A stretch of 64,000 nucleotides of DNA, from positions 2,232,001 to 2,296,000 of the forward strand of contig NZ_BLAV01000001.1 in the NCBI RefSeq assembly GCF_009617875.1, in the 5' to 3' direction. The notes below the pieces were generated by a model, which ran no database searches, was not told the DNA's origin, and worked only from the letters and a program-made list of their open reading frames with translations. This document shows, piece after piece, positions 56,663 through 64,000 of the stretch (its first letter is position 1; every line of letters starts with the position of its first letter). A program made the position numbers and the translations under genes. Origin of the DNA: Prolixibacter sp. NT017 (GTDB lineage Bacteria > Bacteroidota > Bacteroidia > Bacteroidales > Prolixibacteraceae).

Positions 56663-57091
56663 TTATTTAAGGTCGATGTGAAAAGCTTTTGCCATAACTA
56701 TCTGGTTGAAATACTCTGTGTATTCCATTACTTTTCCATTTTCGAGTTTGAAAGTTCCCAGGTAATCGTTTTCATATTTACCTCCAGCTTTAATTTCAAT
56801 CACGCCTTTAAATTGTACAAAAAAGAAATTCGGGTCTTCCGTAGCAAAAATTTGCCTGGGAAACTGCATTTGTCCAAAGTTGGCAACAAGTCCGCTATAT
56901 TGTTTATAGATAGCATCTATGCCATCAAAACTTTTGGAGAATCCCTCAGGTGAATAGGGATTAATTTGTCTTCCATTTTCAGCAAATACATCCCTGAGCA
57001 TTTCAAATTGTTGTGTTTCGAGTGCTACAAAGAAATTGTCAACCACTTTTCTGTTTTGTTCTATCAATTCTAATTTCATTTTTGTTTCCAT
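56663..57091 (-). CDS. SnoaL-like/NTF2-fold protein
   Basis: The 142-aa protein fits the NTF2-like cone fold of the SnoaL/PhzA-PhzB branch: NRKVVDNFFVALETQQFEMLRDVFAENGRQINPYSPEGFSKSFDGIDAIYKQYSGL..FFFVQFKGVIEIKAGGKYENDYLGTFKLENGKVMEYTEYFNQI. Such proteins act as small cyclases, isomerases or binding proteins. A second ATG at residue 5 is possible. It is the last gene of the long minus-strand series that begins at 62964. Confidence 0.85.
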   Translation of the reverse strand: METKMKLELIEQNRKVVDNFFVALETQQFEMLRDVFAENGRQINPYSPEGFSKSFDGIDAIYKQYSGLVANFGQMQFPRQIFATEDPNFFFVQFKGVIEIKAGGKYENDYLGTFKLENGKVMEYTEYFNQIVMAKAFHIDLK

Positions 57092-57156
57092 TTTTGATTT
57101 ATTGTTTATTGAATTGTCATTTGATCAACTCGTTGTCAAAGTATTAACGCTGCTAC

Positions 57157-57873
57157 TCAGTTTTTACTTGCTCTGATAATTGTCAAAGGTGGAAAGGTGT
57201 CAAAAACATAGAGACCTTCTTTTTGAACGTGCATACCGAGACTCCGAAACTTTCTCGTGTATTCCCTGGTGTGTATAAAATCTGAAATGATCACTGTTCC
57301 TTTTGGCTTGATAATCCTGTAAATTTCAGCACAGGTTGCCTTCCTGTCCCTGGATTTCTTAACGTTATGCAAACACAAGTTTGAAACAATTACGTCAAAA
57401 TAGTCATTCGGAAAATCAGTTTTGAGAATATCCATCTTTAGGATTTCAACTTTTTTATCCACCCTTTCAAGTTGCGCATTGGCTTTTGTCCGTTCAATGG
57501 AATTTTTGGTCAGATCCTTTGTATCAAATATATCGATACCGATTGATTTGCCCGATGTCAGTTTTTTGGCCGCACCGATCATCAATAATCCCCGGCCAGT
57601 GCCAACGTCCAATACCTTTTCGTTTCCGTTCCATTTTATCTTGTTCAGGATACGGTCCCGATGCTTGAACTTCCCAAATTTTGAGTACAAAACCATTAAT
57701 ATCCCTGTCAGGACTAATGAAATTCCCCACCAGATAAATCCGGGCGTAAAGATTTTAATTCCATTAATGTCGATAGCCGGGAATAAAATGGATATAAGTA
57801 TTATTAAAACACCAATAATAATAAGTCTCGCAATCACTTTAGGGGCATCTATTCCATAATTAATTTTACTCAT
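57157..57873 (-). CDS. membrane-anchored class I SAM methyltransferase
   Basis: The 238-aa protein has two N-terminal membrane helices (about residues 13-32 and 44-62). A Rossmann methyltransferase domain follows, with the SAM motif VLDVGTGRGLLMIGAAKKL, acidic loop IGIDIFD, and motif LKTDFPNDYFDVIVSNLCLHNV. The substrate is unknown. It lies 25 bp after the glyoxalase-fold gene on the same strand. Confidence 0.9.
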   Translation of the reverse strand: MSKINYGIDAPKVIARLIIIGVLIILISILFPAIDINGIKIFTPGFIWWGISLVLTGILMVLYSKFGKFKHRDRILNKIKWNGNEKVLDVGTGRGLLMIGAAKKLTSGKSIGIDIFDTKDLTKNSIERTKANAQLERVDKKVEILKMDILKTDFPNDYFDVIVSNLCLHNVKKSRDRKATCAEIYRIIKPKGTVIISDFIHTREYTRKFRSLGMHVQKEGLYVFDTFPPLTIIRASKN

Positions 57874-57898
57874 TTACGTCCTGTTTTCAAGCCTCTTA

Positions 57899-58261
57899 CT
57901 AATTTGTGTTAATATGGCTTAGTAAATTAATAGTTACTCCATTGGGGTCTTTTACAAAGAATCGCCTCACTCCCCAACTTTCGTTCGTAATCGGATATAC
58001 AATTTCTACTTTTTGTTTTCTGGCTTTTTCATACCACACGTCAATATCTGAAACTTCAATTGACAGAAATATTGCCTCGTTATTTAAAGCCTTGTTCTCA
58101 TCATTTCGGAAAATGGAAATTTGGGCAGTCGCATTTTCTTTGGATACAAATGTTAAAATCCACCCCATATCCATCGCCAATTTCATCTCTAAGAACCCGC
58201 TATAGAATTCCTTACTTCTTTCTATGTCGTTTGAATAAATATTAGGAACAATTCTTCGCAT
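57899..58261 (-). CDS. VOC/glyoxalase-fold protein
   Basis: The 120-aa protein has the vicinal-oxygen-chelate pattern (IVPNIYSNDIERSKEFYSGFLEMKLAMDMGWILTF.. VSDIDVWYEKARKQKVEIVYPITNESWGVRRFFVKDPNGVTINLLSH). Members include glyoxalases, dioxygenases and bleomycin-type resistance proteins. Clear metal ligands are not all evident, so the function is open. Confidence 0.9.
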   Translation of the reverse strand: MRRIVPNIYSNDIERSKEFYSGFLEMKLAMDMGWILTFVSKENATAQISIFRNDENKALNNEAIFLSIEVSDIDVWYEKARKQKVEIVYPITNESWGVRRFFVKDPNGVTINLLSHINTN

Positions 58262-58358
58262 ATGGTCGTTTTTTTAATTGTATTAATTCCATTTTTAGTG
58301 TCTGCCAGCGATCTTTCATGCTGCTTCTAAACGGCTTTTACATTTATTACCAGTATCA

Positions 58359-59225
58359 CTAAATTCCCAAAAAGAATGACGAAACACTTTTTGCAACTTC
58401 TTTGGGCTTCTTCTCGGGGCCAAAATGGTCAAGTTTAGGAAATAATTCCATCTTTGCTGAGGGCACGACTGTAGCTAAATGAGAAACAGAACGCCCGGCA
58501 CCAGTTGCATTGCCATCTTTGCCCGAAATAAGTAATACGTCTGCTCCAATTTCCTGGTAATTCTCATAAGTATTATCTAATCGGGCGGCTTCTCCATGCT
58601 CAAGAATAGTACCTGCTAGAAGATGATATTTTTGTTGTCGTTCCGCTTTTTTTATGGCAATTGGCAGGATTATCTTAAGAAGCCACCTTGGTGCTTTGCC
58701 TGTTGTTTCGGGGTTTATCCCCTGTGCAAACGAAATAAATGCATCCAGGTATTTTTGCTGAGATAATTGGGTTTCGCATTCTGAAGCCCAATTCATATCT
58801 ACCGATTGGTCGATTGACACACCAGGCTCATAAACAGCCACTTTTTGTATGTATTTGTTATTTCTGGCAGCTTCCAGCGCAATAAATCCGCCAAAGCTGT
58901 GACCAAAAATATATTTAGCCTGAGTTTGCTCCCGTAAAGCCTCGATATCTTCACATTCTTTGATAATACTGTAATCTTCTCCCCTGGGGCCACTTTCGGC
59001 CCGGCCCCGTCTGTCGATAGTATGTACCGTAAAATGATGAGATAACTCGTAAGCAAACTTATCAAAGTCTTTAGCAAGAGCCAACGCGCCTGGAATAACA
59101 ATAACCGCAGGACCTGTGCCTATTGTTCGGTAACTAATAATGGTATTATCTTTCGAGTGCAGCGTTTCTTCTTTTGAATTTGGAATACTTATCATTGGGA
59201 ACCCTTCTGTTAGTCTGTAATCCAC
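58359..59225 (-). CDS. alpha/beta hydrolase (GHSFGG type)
   Basis: The 288-aa hydrolase has the oxyanion-side segment AVIVIPGALALAKDFDKFAYEL, RRGRAESGP, the nucleophile elbow FGHSFGGFIAL with catalytic Ser, and a late catalytic His in FPKLDHFGPEKKPKEVA. A second ATG at residue 11 (MISIPNSKEE) is possible. The substrate is unknown. It follows the EthD gene by 28 bp. Confidence 0.9.
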   Translation of the reverse strand: MDYRLTEGFPMISIPNSKEETLHSKDNTIISYRTIGTGPAVIVIPGALALAKDFDKFAYELSHHFTVHTIDRRGRAESGPRGEDYSIIKECEDIEALREQTQAKYIFGHSFGGFIALEAARNNKYIQKVAVYEPGVSIDQSVDMNWASECETQLSQQKYLDAFISFAQGINPETTGKAPRWLLKIILPIAIKKAERQQKYHLLAGTILEHGEAARLDNTYENYQEIGADVLLISGKDGNATGAGRSVSHLATVVPSAKMELFPKLDHFGPEKKPKEVAKSVSSFFLGI

Positions 59226-59253
59226 TATTTACTATATAACCTGCAGGAATATA

Positions 59254-59568
59254 TTATACGTCAACTGTATTGTAAACATAAATTTGAACATCATCACCAC
59301 TGGGCGCTAAAACCTTTCTGTCAGCTGCACACCTTTGTCCAACCTCTGAGCTAAAAGCTTTTTTCATTGCTTCCATTGAGTCGAAATACAAGTTGGCAAT
59401 TCGATAGGACGAATGTCCTGTAGTTGAGAAAATCGCTCCATCATTTATTTCATATTTTATGAGACCAGGCAATTGTTTTGCCAATGGAATATGCACATCA
59501 AAATAATGGCGTTCAAAAGATTCAATGTTCTTTGGTGTTTTGTAAATCACTGTCATTTTTGCCATCAT
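59254..59568 (-). CDS. EthD-family protein
   Basis: The 104-aa ferredoxin-like fold protein has the EthD pattern (MTVIYKTPKNIESFERHYFDVHIPLAKQLPGLIKYEIND.. YRIANLYFDSMEAMKKAFSSEVGQRCAADRKVLAPSGDDVQIYV). Members are linked to degradation pathways or act as small decarboxylase/isomerase-like dimers. It starts 4 bp after the sigma-factor stop. Confidence 0.9.
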   Translation of the reverse strand: MMAKMTVIYKTPKNIESFERHYFDVHIPLAKQLPGLIKYEINDGAIFSTTGHSSYRIANLYFDSMEAMKKAFSSEVGQRCAADRKVLAPSGDDVQIYVYNTVDV

Positions 59569-59572
59569 TGTA

Positions 59573-60829
59573 TCATTTTTGGTAATCGTCGTTATTTTTT
59601 GTTCCGGTCAACTGGGTAATCTTTTTTGCGATCGTTTTTCGGTCGGAAGTTGATTTTGCCAATTTGAGAGCGGTTTGATAATGTTCTAATGCTTTTGAAT
59701 GGTCAATATCCGTATAGAGATTGCCCAATAAAGAATGGTACAAATGATTTTCCGTAAGTTTTATCTTTTCAGCCTCTATTATGGCTTCTTCTTTTCCATT
59801 GGCTTTGGCAAGCGCAAAAGTACGGTTCAAGGCCGCAATGGGCGAATATTCAATTAAAAGCAATTTGTTGTAAAGCTGTAAAATATTTTCCCACTTTTCC
59901 AGTGTGTCCTCTTTGTGGGTATGCCAAAAAGCAATGGCAGCCTCTAACTGGTATTTCGATAATCGATTGCCTTTTAATGCTTCATTCAAATAATATTTGC
60001 CCTTTTCAATCAATGCTTCATCCCAAAGCGAAGTGTCCTGGTCTTCATATAAAACAGATTCACCGTTCTTATTTGTTCTTGCCTCCAATCTCGATGCCTG
60101 GAAGCACATTAGGGAAAACAGTGCATTTACCGGTGGGGTATTTGAAATGTCATTTTCCAAAAGCATCTTATTCAGTTGCATCGCTTCGGCACAAAATTCC
60201 GCCCGAATCGAGGTGTCTTGCGATGCCGAATAATACCCTTCATTAAAAAGCAGGTACAGCGTGGTTAAAACCGTATCCAATCGCTCATCAATTTCTGTCA
60301 ACGCCGGTTCCTCAATTTTTACATTCTCACTTTTGAGCTTTTCCTTTGCCCTTTGAAGTCGCTTATAGATTACTTCTTTATTGGTAAGGAATGCGTTGGC
60401 TATTTCTTTCACGCCAAACCCACAAAGAAGGTTTAATGCCAGACCGATTTGTGCTTCCGTTGAAATTATTGGATTACAGACGGAAAAAATCATGGCCAAT
60501 TGGCTATCACTTATGTTTTTGTGGGATAAATCAACATTGGTTCCTTGCTGGGATTTTGTGTTTCCTATTTCGGGAATAATTTTAGTCGTAAAAACTGCCA
60601 TATGTTTAAAATGATCCCTGGTTTTATTTTTGGCGACCATGTACAACCAGGCAGTTGGATTTTCGGGCAAGCCTTTCAAACTCCATATTTCGGATGCCGT
60701 TAAAAATGTATCGCTTGCAATATCTTCGGCCATCCCGATATGATCCATACCAAAATGTTTGCAGAGTACTGCAATGATTTTTTTGTATTCTGTCCGAAAC
60801 AGATGTGGTATTAATTCTTGCTGTTCCAT
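59573..60829 (-). CDS. ECF42-like sigma factor with TPR-type C-terminal extension
   Basis: The 418-aa protein has sigma region 2 (ELIPHLFRTEYKKIIAVLCKHFGMDHIGMAEDIASDTFLTASEIW..TAWLYMVAKNKTRDHFK) and region 4 (CGFGVKEIANAFLTNKEVIYKRLQRAKEKL). A long C-terminal part has DUF6596-like (LDTVLTTLYLLFNEGYY) and TPR-like (ALNRTFALAKANGKEEAIIEAEKI..LEHYQTALKLAKS) segments. This matches ECF42 sigma factors, which have a linked DGPF/YciI gene rather than an anti-sigma factor. The YciI-like gene is 60 bp upstream. Its promoter target is unknown. Confidence 0.9.
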   Translation of the reverse strand: MEQQELIPHLFRTEYKKIIAVLCKHFGMDHIGMAEDIASDTFLTASEIWSLKGLPENPTAWLYMVAKNKTRDHFKHMAVFTTKIIPEIGNTKSQQGTNVDLSHKNISDSQLAMIFSVCNPIISTEAQIGLALNLLCGFGVKEIANAFLTNKEVIYKRLQRAKEKLKSENVKIEEPALTEIDERLDTVLTTLYLLFNEGYYSASQDTSIRAEFCAEAMQLNKMLLENDISNTPPVNALFSLMCFQASRLEARTNKNGESVLYEDQDTSLWDEALIEKGKYYLNEALKGNRLSKYQLEAAIAFWHTHKEDTLEKWENILQLYNKLLLIEYSPIAALNRTFALAKANGKEEAIIEAEKIKLTENHLYHSLLGNLYTDIDHSKALEHYQTALKLAKSTSDRKTIAKKITQLTGTKNNDDYQK

Positions 60830-60889
60830 AATTGAATAAAGCCTAAGTAGAAATACAAAGGCTTTGGGTTTGCTACGACTTTATAAATA

Positions 60890-61231
60890 CTATAATTCGT
60901 TGATCGGCCTTATTTCTACGCTGCCACCAATCGTTAAAATCGGGCATCCCGATGCTAGTTTTGTGGCTTCATTAAGCGAATCTGATTTGATAATGGTGTA
61001 ACCACCAATCAGTTCCTTGACCTCGGTATATGGACCATCGGTAACTACGTTGTTAGGCTTTAATACCTTGCCCTCAAACGTCAGCCGGTTGCCTCTGTCG
61101 ACCAGTTTGTTTTGGGCCGCAATTCCGCCAATCCAATCCATCCATTTTTTTGTCATGGCTTGCATTTCTTCCGGTGAGCCTTTGGGCAATGCCTTAGTAT
61201 CGTACCTGAACACTAATAAGAAATTTTTCAT
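60890..61231 (-). CDS. YciI/DGPF-domain protein
   Basis: The 113-aa protein shows the YCII-related fold with a DGPY variant of the DGPF motif (NVVTDGPYTEVKELIGGYTIIKSDSLNEATKLASGCP). In ECF42 systems such genes are adjacent to and often regulated by the sigma factor. The biochemical activity of the family is not established. It precedes the sigma-factor gene on the same strand. Confidence 0.9.
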   Translation of the reverse strand: MKNFLLVFRYDTKALPKGSPEEMQAMTKKWMDWIGGIAAQNKLVDRGNRLTFEGKVLKPNNVVTDGPYTEVKELIGGYTIIKSDSLNEATKLASGCPILTIGGSVEIRPINEL

Positions 61232-61315
61232 CTTTTTTGAATTTTAAAGTTGAACAACTTGTTTAACCTTGTAACGACTCACTTTTCCGGATTGGACATT
61301 TTGAATGATTATTTT

Positions 61316-61966
61316 TCACTTTTTTTCAGTCCAGATATATGCTCTCCTGGTTGCCCATTCTGTTCCTTCGTAGGGATGGCGTTCCAAAGCGTCAATAATG
61401 TTGAATCCGGTTTGATGGAGTAATTCGATGATCTGTTCGATCGGAAAGAGGAACAGATCAACATCCACCTCCACATCTCCTGCCTTATCAAAATGTACCG
61501 TCTCGTTTCCCACATGAAAAGAGAATAAAAATTGTCCTCTCTCTTTCAGCACCCGGTTAACTTCACTGAACGCAATCCGGACCTGGTCATAGGCGAAATG
61601 TACAATCGAATAGAATGCGAGAGCACTTCCAAAATAGTTTGAAGGGTAAGAAATGTTCAAAAGATCTCCAATTTCGAATTTGATTTCCGGAAAAAGTTCC
61701 CGGGCAACGTTATTCATTCCGGAGGAAATGTCGATGCCAATGATATCTTTTAGGCCATAATCATACAGAAATTTTGTTGTTTGTCCTGGTCCGCAGCCAA
61801 AGTCGGCACATGGCCCCTTATCTTTGTTTTTCGACGCAAACTCACGCAACAACAAACGATCGAGATGTTTTTTTGATAGCTCGTCAATGCGTTCAGCTGC
61901 ATAGTTATCCGCCGTACCATTATAGCACTTTATTATCTTCTCCCTTGATTGCATCTTCATTTCCAA
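61316..61966 (-). CDS. class I SAM-dependent methyltransferase
   Basis: The 216-aa protein has a SAM-binding motif (GPCADFGCGPGQTTKFL), acidic loop (IIGIDISSGM), motif (FEIGDLLNISYPSNYFGSALAFYSIVHF) and motif (LKERGQFLFSFH). It is soluble and small-molecule-type. The start at 61966 overlaps the dehydrogenase stop by 10 bp; an internal ATG at 61960 (MKMQSRE) or 61954 would reduce that. Confidence 0.9.
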   Translation of the reverse strand: MEMKMQSREKIIKCYNGTADNYAAERIDELSKKHLDRLLLREFASKNKDKGPCADFGCGPGQTTKFLYDYGLKDIIGIDISSGMNNVARELFPEIKFEIGDLLNISYPSNYFGSALAFYSIVHFAYDQVRIAFSEVNRVLKERGQFLFSFHVGNETVHFDKAGDVEVDVDLFLFPIEQIIELLHQTGFNIIDALERHPYEGTEWATRRAYIWTEKK

Positions 61967-62964
61967 TTTTCCAGTACTAATCTCATCGAAACGTTACCCT
62001 TCTTAATCATTTCTATGGCTTCATTCATTCTTGAGAACGGCATAACATCGACTACGCTTTCGATATTGTTATTTTCTGAAAAGGCTAACATATCCATCGT
62101 TTCTTTGCGACTGCCGATATAACTTCCGTAAACAGTGCGTTGGGCGTAATCGTATAATAAACCCGCATTAATTGAAAGTCTATTTGGAGGTTGGGAAACC
62201 AGACACATTTTTCCTGTTGGTTTGAGCATCCTCAAATAGGTATCCGGATTAAAATCAACGTTTAATGTTGAGAGGATGAAGTCAAAACTTTTATCATAAT
62301 CTGATAAACTTCCTTTGTTCGAACTATCGATATATTCCGCTCCGAGCCGGTTTATCATCTCTTTTTTTCCGGGAGAGTGGGAAAATGCTGAAACGGTATG
62401 TCCCATTTTATAAAGAAACTGAATTGCCAGATGACCGAGTCCGCCAACTCCCAGAACAGCAACTTTTGATTTGTCTGATAATTTAGCTTTGGCAATTCCC
62501 GAGTAGACTGTCAGCCCTGAAGACATCAAGGGGACGGATTTTGCCGAAACAAGTTTTGACGGAAGTTTAAACGCAAACCGGCTGTCAACAATAATATGCT
62601 CAGCTAAGCCACCGTAGCAATCCACTGCTATTACTTTCTGCTTCGAACAAAATTGCTCGTTTCCTTGTCTACAGAATTCACATTCAAAGCAGGCCGCTTG
62701 CTGATAACCAATGCCAACCCGGTCGCCATTTTTTAAACCTGTTACTTCCTCACCGGTCTCTTCAATTGCACCAATAATTTCGTGCCCCGGAACCAAAGGA
62801 AATTTGGTATCACCCCAGTCATCGTTTATGGATTGAATATCACCTCTTGCCATACCGCAATACGTGATTCGAACCAGAACTTCATATTTACCAACTGTCT
62901 TTTCATAGTAAAAGGGTTCTGCCTTTCCGTTCTTCTTTCTTATAGCGTAAGCTTTAATTTTCAT
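61957..62964 (-). CDS. zinc-family alcohol dehydrogenase lacking two catalytic zinc ligands
   Basis: The 335-aa MDR-family protein has the structural zinc cluster (CFECEFCRQGNEQFC), PGHEIIG, and the NAD(P) motif LGVGGLGHLAIQFL. The place of the catalytic Cys-His-Ser-Asp is CGMARGD, lacking the ligand cysteine, and the usual late CAG reads SSG (PLMSSGLTVY). Two of three catalytic zinc ligands thus seem replaced, so it may be zinc-independent or altered in chemistry. It is otherwise like the YahK/cinnamyl-alcohol dehydrogenase branch. It is first in the minus-strand series. Confidence 0.88.
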   Translation of the reverse strand: MKIKAYAIRKKNGKAEPFYYEKTVGKYEVLVRITYCGMARGDIQSINDDWGDTKFPLVPGHEIIGAIEETGEEVTGLKNGDRVGIGYQQAACFECEFCRQGNEQFCSKQKVIAVDCYGGLAEHIIVDSRFAFKLPSKLVSAKSVPLMSSGLTVYSGIAKAKLSDKSKVAVLGVGGLGHLAIQFLYKMGHTVSAFSHSPGKKEMINRLGAEYIDSSNKGSLSDYDKSFDFILSTLNVDFNPDTYLRMLKPTGKMCLVSQPPNRLSINAGLLYDYAQRTVYGSYIGSRKETMDMLAFSENNNIESVVDVMPFSRMNEAIEMIKKGNVSMRLVLENWK

Positions 62965-63550
62965 AGTAACTCAATATCCTTAGCTACGAGCAATATTGCT
63001 TTGTTTGTCTGATGACCTCCCTTATCGATTTTTCTCAGGTGGATTGTGGAAGGAGTCTTTTATGTAGGGTCGAATGACCGAAAGGCACTGTTTCATCATC
63101 ACGGGTATGCAAAGAAAGATCCTAGCCTGCATTGGGAACCTTATGACGGTATCCTTTGGCAACATCAGGCTCTCATAACCTTCGACAGCCAATTCTCGCC
63201 GCCCTCAAACGGGCACTAAGTATGCAAATCCCGGTATAGTTGGGCAATGAATATGCAGCCCCGCCAGCACCAAATTAAATTCTAACTATCAACATTTACA
63301 CACAACAAAAACACCTCATCCGCACCGTTTACGAACAATATACGTTTGTTCATATCGGAAGTTACATATCGTTTCATTATTGGGTCTTATTGATTCCTGT
63401 TAGTTCACAATAATGCCAACGTGGTTATAACCGTAGTGCTTTTATTTTTCTTTTGTCGTGATTGAATGATGTTCGCAGGGAGCTTCTGTTGGAAGAAAAT
63501 ATGTCTATCTCTTGCGGAAGGCATATTGCGTGATTCAATGCTATAGGGTC
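62965..63550. other. intergenic tract at right end
   Basis: No gene seen. It contains an inverted repeat GAACA/TGTTC around 63327-63349 and a repeat-family copy (63412-63475: TGGTTATAACCGTAGTGCTT, TTATTTTTCTTTTGTCG, GATTGAATGATGTTCGCA). Confidence 0.5.
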
Positions 63551-63661
63551 TTATTTTATAAATTCATTGATCGCTGTGAGCAGTTCATTGTATTTTTCTT
63601 CAATGACAAGATGTCCGCTATCAGGAATTGTTTTAAACATACTATGTTTGATTAGTCTATT
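63551..63661 (-). pseudogene. alpha/beta hydrolase 3' fragment
   Basis: About 37 codons read LNRLIKHSMFKTIPDSGHLVIEEKYNELLTAINEFIK and stop, matching the extreme C-terminus of alpha/beta hydrolases with the catalytic His in DSGHL. A stop in frame upstream and no homologous sequence beyond about 63675 show it is a broken remnant. Confidence 0.7.
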
Positions 63662-63762
63662 AAGCTTTTGCACAGTCTGACACTTTTATATTATGGTGTC
63701 TGCAGGAGTGCGAAGTAATTTCCGATCTGGTTAGACCAATTTTTTATAGAGCACTAATCGCT

Positions 63763-63810
63763 CGCTAACGCTAAAACCCGCATGCACTACACCATTGTTA
63801 GCGGTTTGTT
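63763..63810. repeat. intergenic hairpin repeat after hydrolase gene
   Basis: On the minus strand, just after the stop of the partial hydrolase: CCGCTAACAATGGTGTAGTG then CATGCGGGTTTTAGCGTTAG. It has outer CGCTAAC..GTTAGCG complementarity. It resembles a repeat widespread after accessory genes in Bacteroidota (from memory, unverified). Confidence 0.5.
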
Positions 63811-63820
63811 GTATTCTATT

Positions 63821-64000
63821 TCAAGGATTTCTAATACTTCTATTCTCACCTTCATCGTCCAATTTGCATAAAATATCTGTTAATCTGTCAGGACGCTCCT
63901 TCATCACATTATGGCTACAATTAATTGTCTCGACATGCCAATCTGGAGAATCTTTCAGAGATTCGTACTGTTTTGTAAAAGGTGTACCTTCCCACCCACT
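63821..64000 (-). CDS. alpha/beta hydrolase, C-terminal part (runs off window)
   Basis: Only the last 59 codons are in the window: WEGTPFTKQYESLKDSPDWHVETINCSHNVMKERPDRLTDILCKL, then TGA at 63823-63821. The histidine in NCSHNVMKERPDRLTDIL fits the catalytic His of alpha/beta hydrolases. The 5' part lies beyond 64000. It is followed at once by a hairpin repeat. Confidence 0.75.
   Translation of the reverse strand, partial: SGWEGTPFTKQYESLKDSPDWHVETINCSHNVMKERPDRLTDILCKLDDEGENRSIRNP

Overview
The window looks like a chromosomal piece of a Bacteroidota bacterium, most likely from the Marinilabiliales/Prolixibacteraceae side. The evidence is a SusC/SusD pair, a giant secreted protein ending in a type IX secretion (T9SS) sorting domain, a Bacteroidota-type HU-like protein, an AsmA-like envelope protein, ABC-F, YciI and ECF sigma families typical of the phylum, and several promoters that fit the Bacteroidota -7 element TAnnTTTG. 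The taxonomic call is inference. No rRNA, tRNA or CRISPR array was seen.

Layout. (1) 1-3.7 kb: the 3' part of an AsmA-like gene, a DsbA-like thioredoxin lipoprotein and a small Cys-rich lipoprotein. (2) 3.7-10.3 kb, minus strand: a NarX/NarL-type two-component system, then a beta-barrel porin and pstS-pstC-pstA-pstB. Between the regulator and the porin lies a short region dense in palindromes that fits the pst promoter. (3) 10.3-19.4 kb: an orphan SusC/SusD pair set between two long non-coding tracts made of duplicated, hairpin-rich repeats. (4) 19.4-27 kb: an AT-rich accessory island with a HigBA-like toxin-antitoxin pair, an XRE regulator, an SF1 helicase co-translated with an unrecognised 217-aa protein, and convergently an 1104-aa SF2 helicase with a possible C-terminal nuclease. 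(5) 27.5-31 kb: a complete His-Xaa-Ser cassette, hxsA-hxsD-hxsB-hxsC, with two radical SAM enzymes and a substrate-like protein carrying six HXS repeats. (6) 31-35.2 kb: a membrane-protein pair, an AbiE-type toxin-antitoxin pair with a clear operator, and a KilA-N remnant ending in a 30-bp perfect palindrome. (7) 35.9-41.3 kb: a 1494-aa T9SS cargo protein with three 588-bp tandem repeats, bracketed by 32-bp direct repeats, then an HU-like gene.

(8) 41.8-64 kb, mostly minus strand: a patchwork of small-molecule enzymes (aldehyde dehydrogenase, short-chain dehydrogenases, epimerase, alpha/beta hydrolases, glyoxalase-fold, EthD, SnoaL, methyltransferases, a zinc-family alcohol dehydrogenase) and regulators (two AraC, two Crp/Fnr, an HxlR fragment, an ECF42-like sigma factor with a YciI/DGPF partner). 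Gene debris is frequent. One stretch (50246-50826) is a three-way scar joining a DNA-binding gene, the tail of an SDR gene and the head of the aldehyde dehydrogenase gene. Two alpha/beta-hydrolase 3' ends lie at the right edge.

The most notable items are the HXS radical-SAM cassette, the SF1 helicase/217-aa pair beside the large helicase, a matching pair of Crp-type operators (TTTACCATTTGGTAAA), and a family of intergenic repeats scattered through the accessory part.
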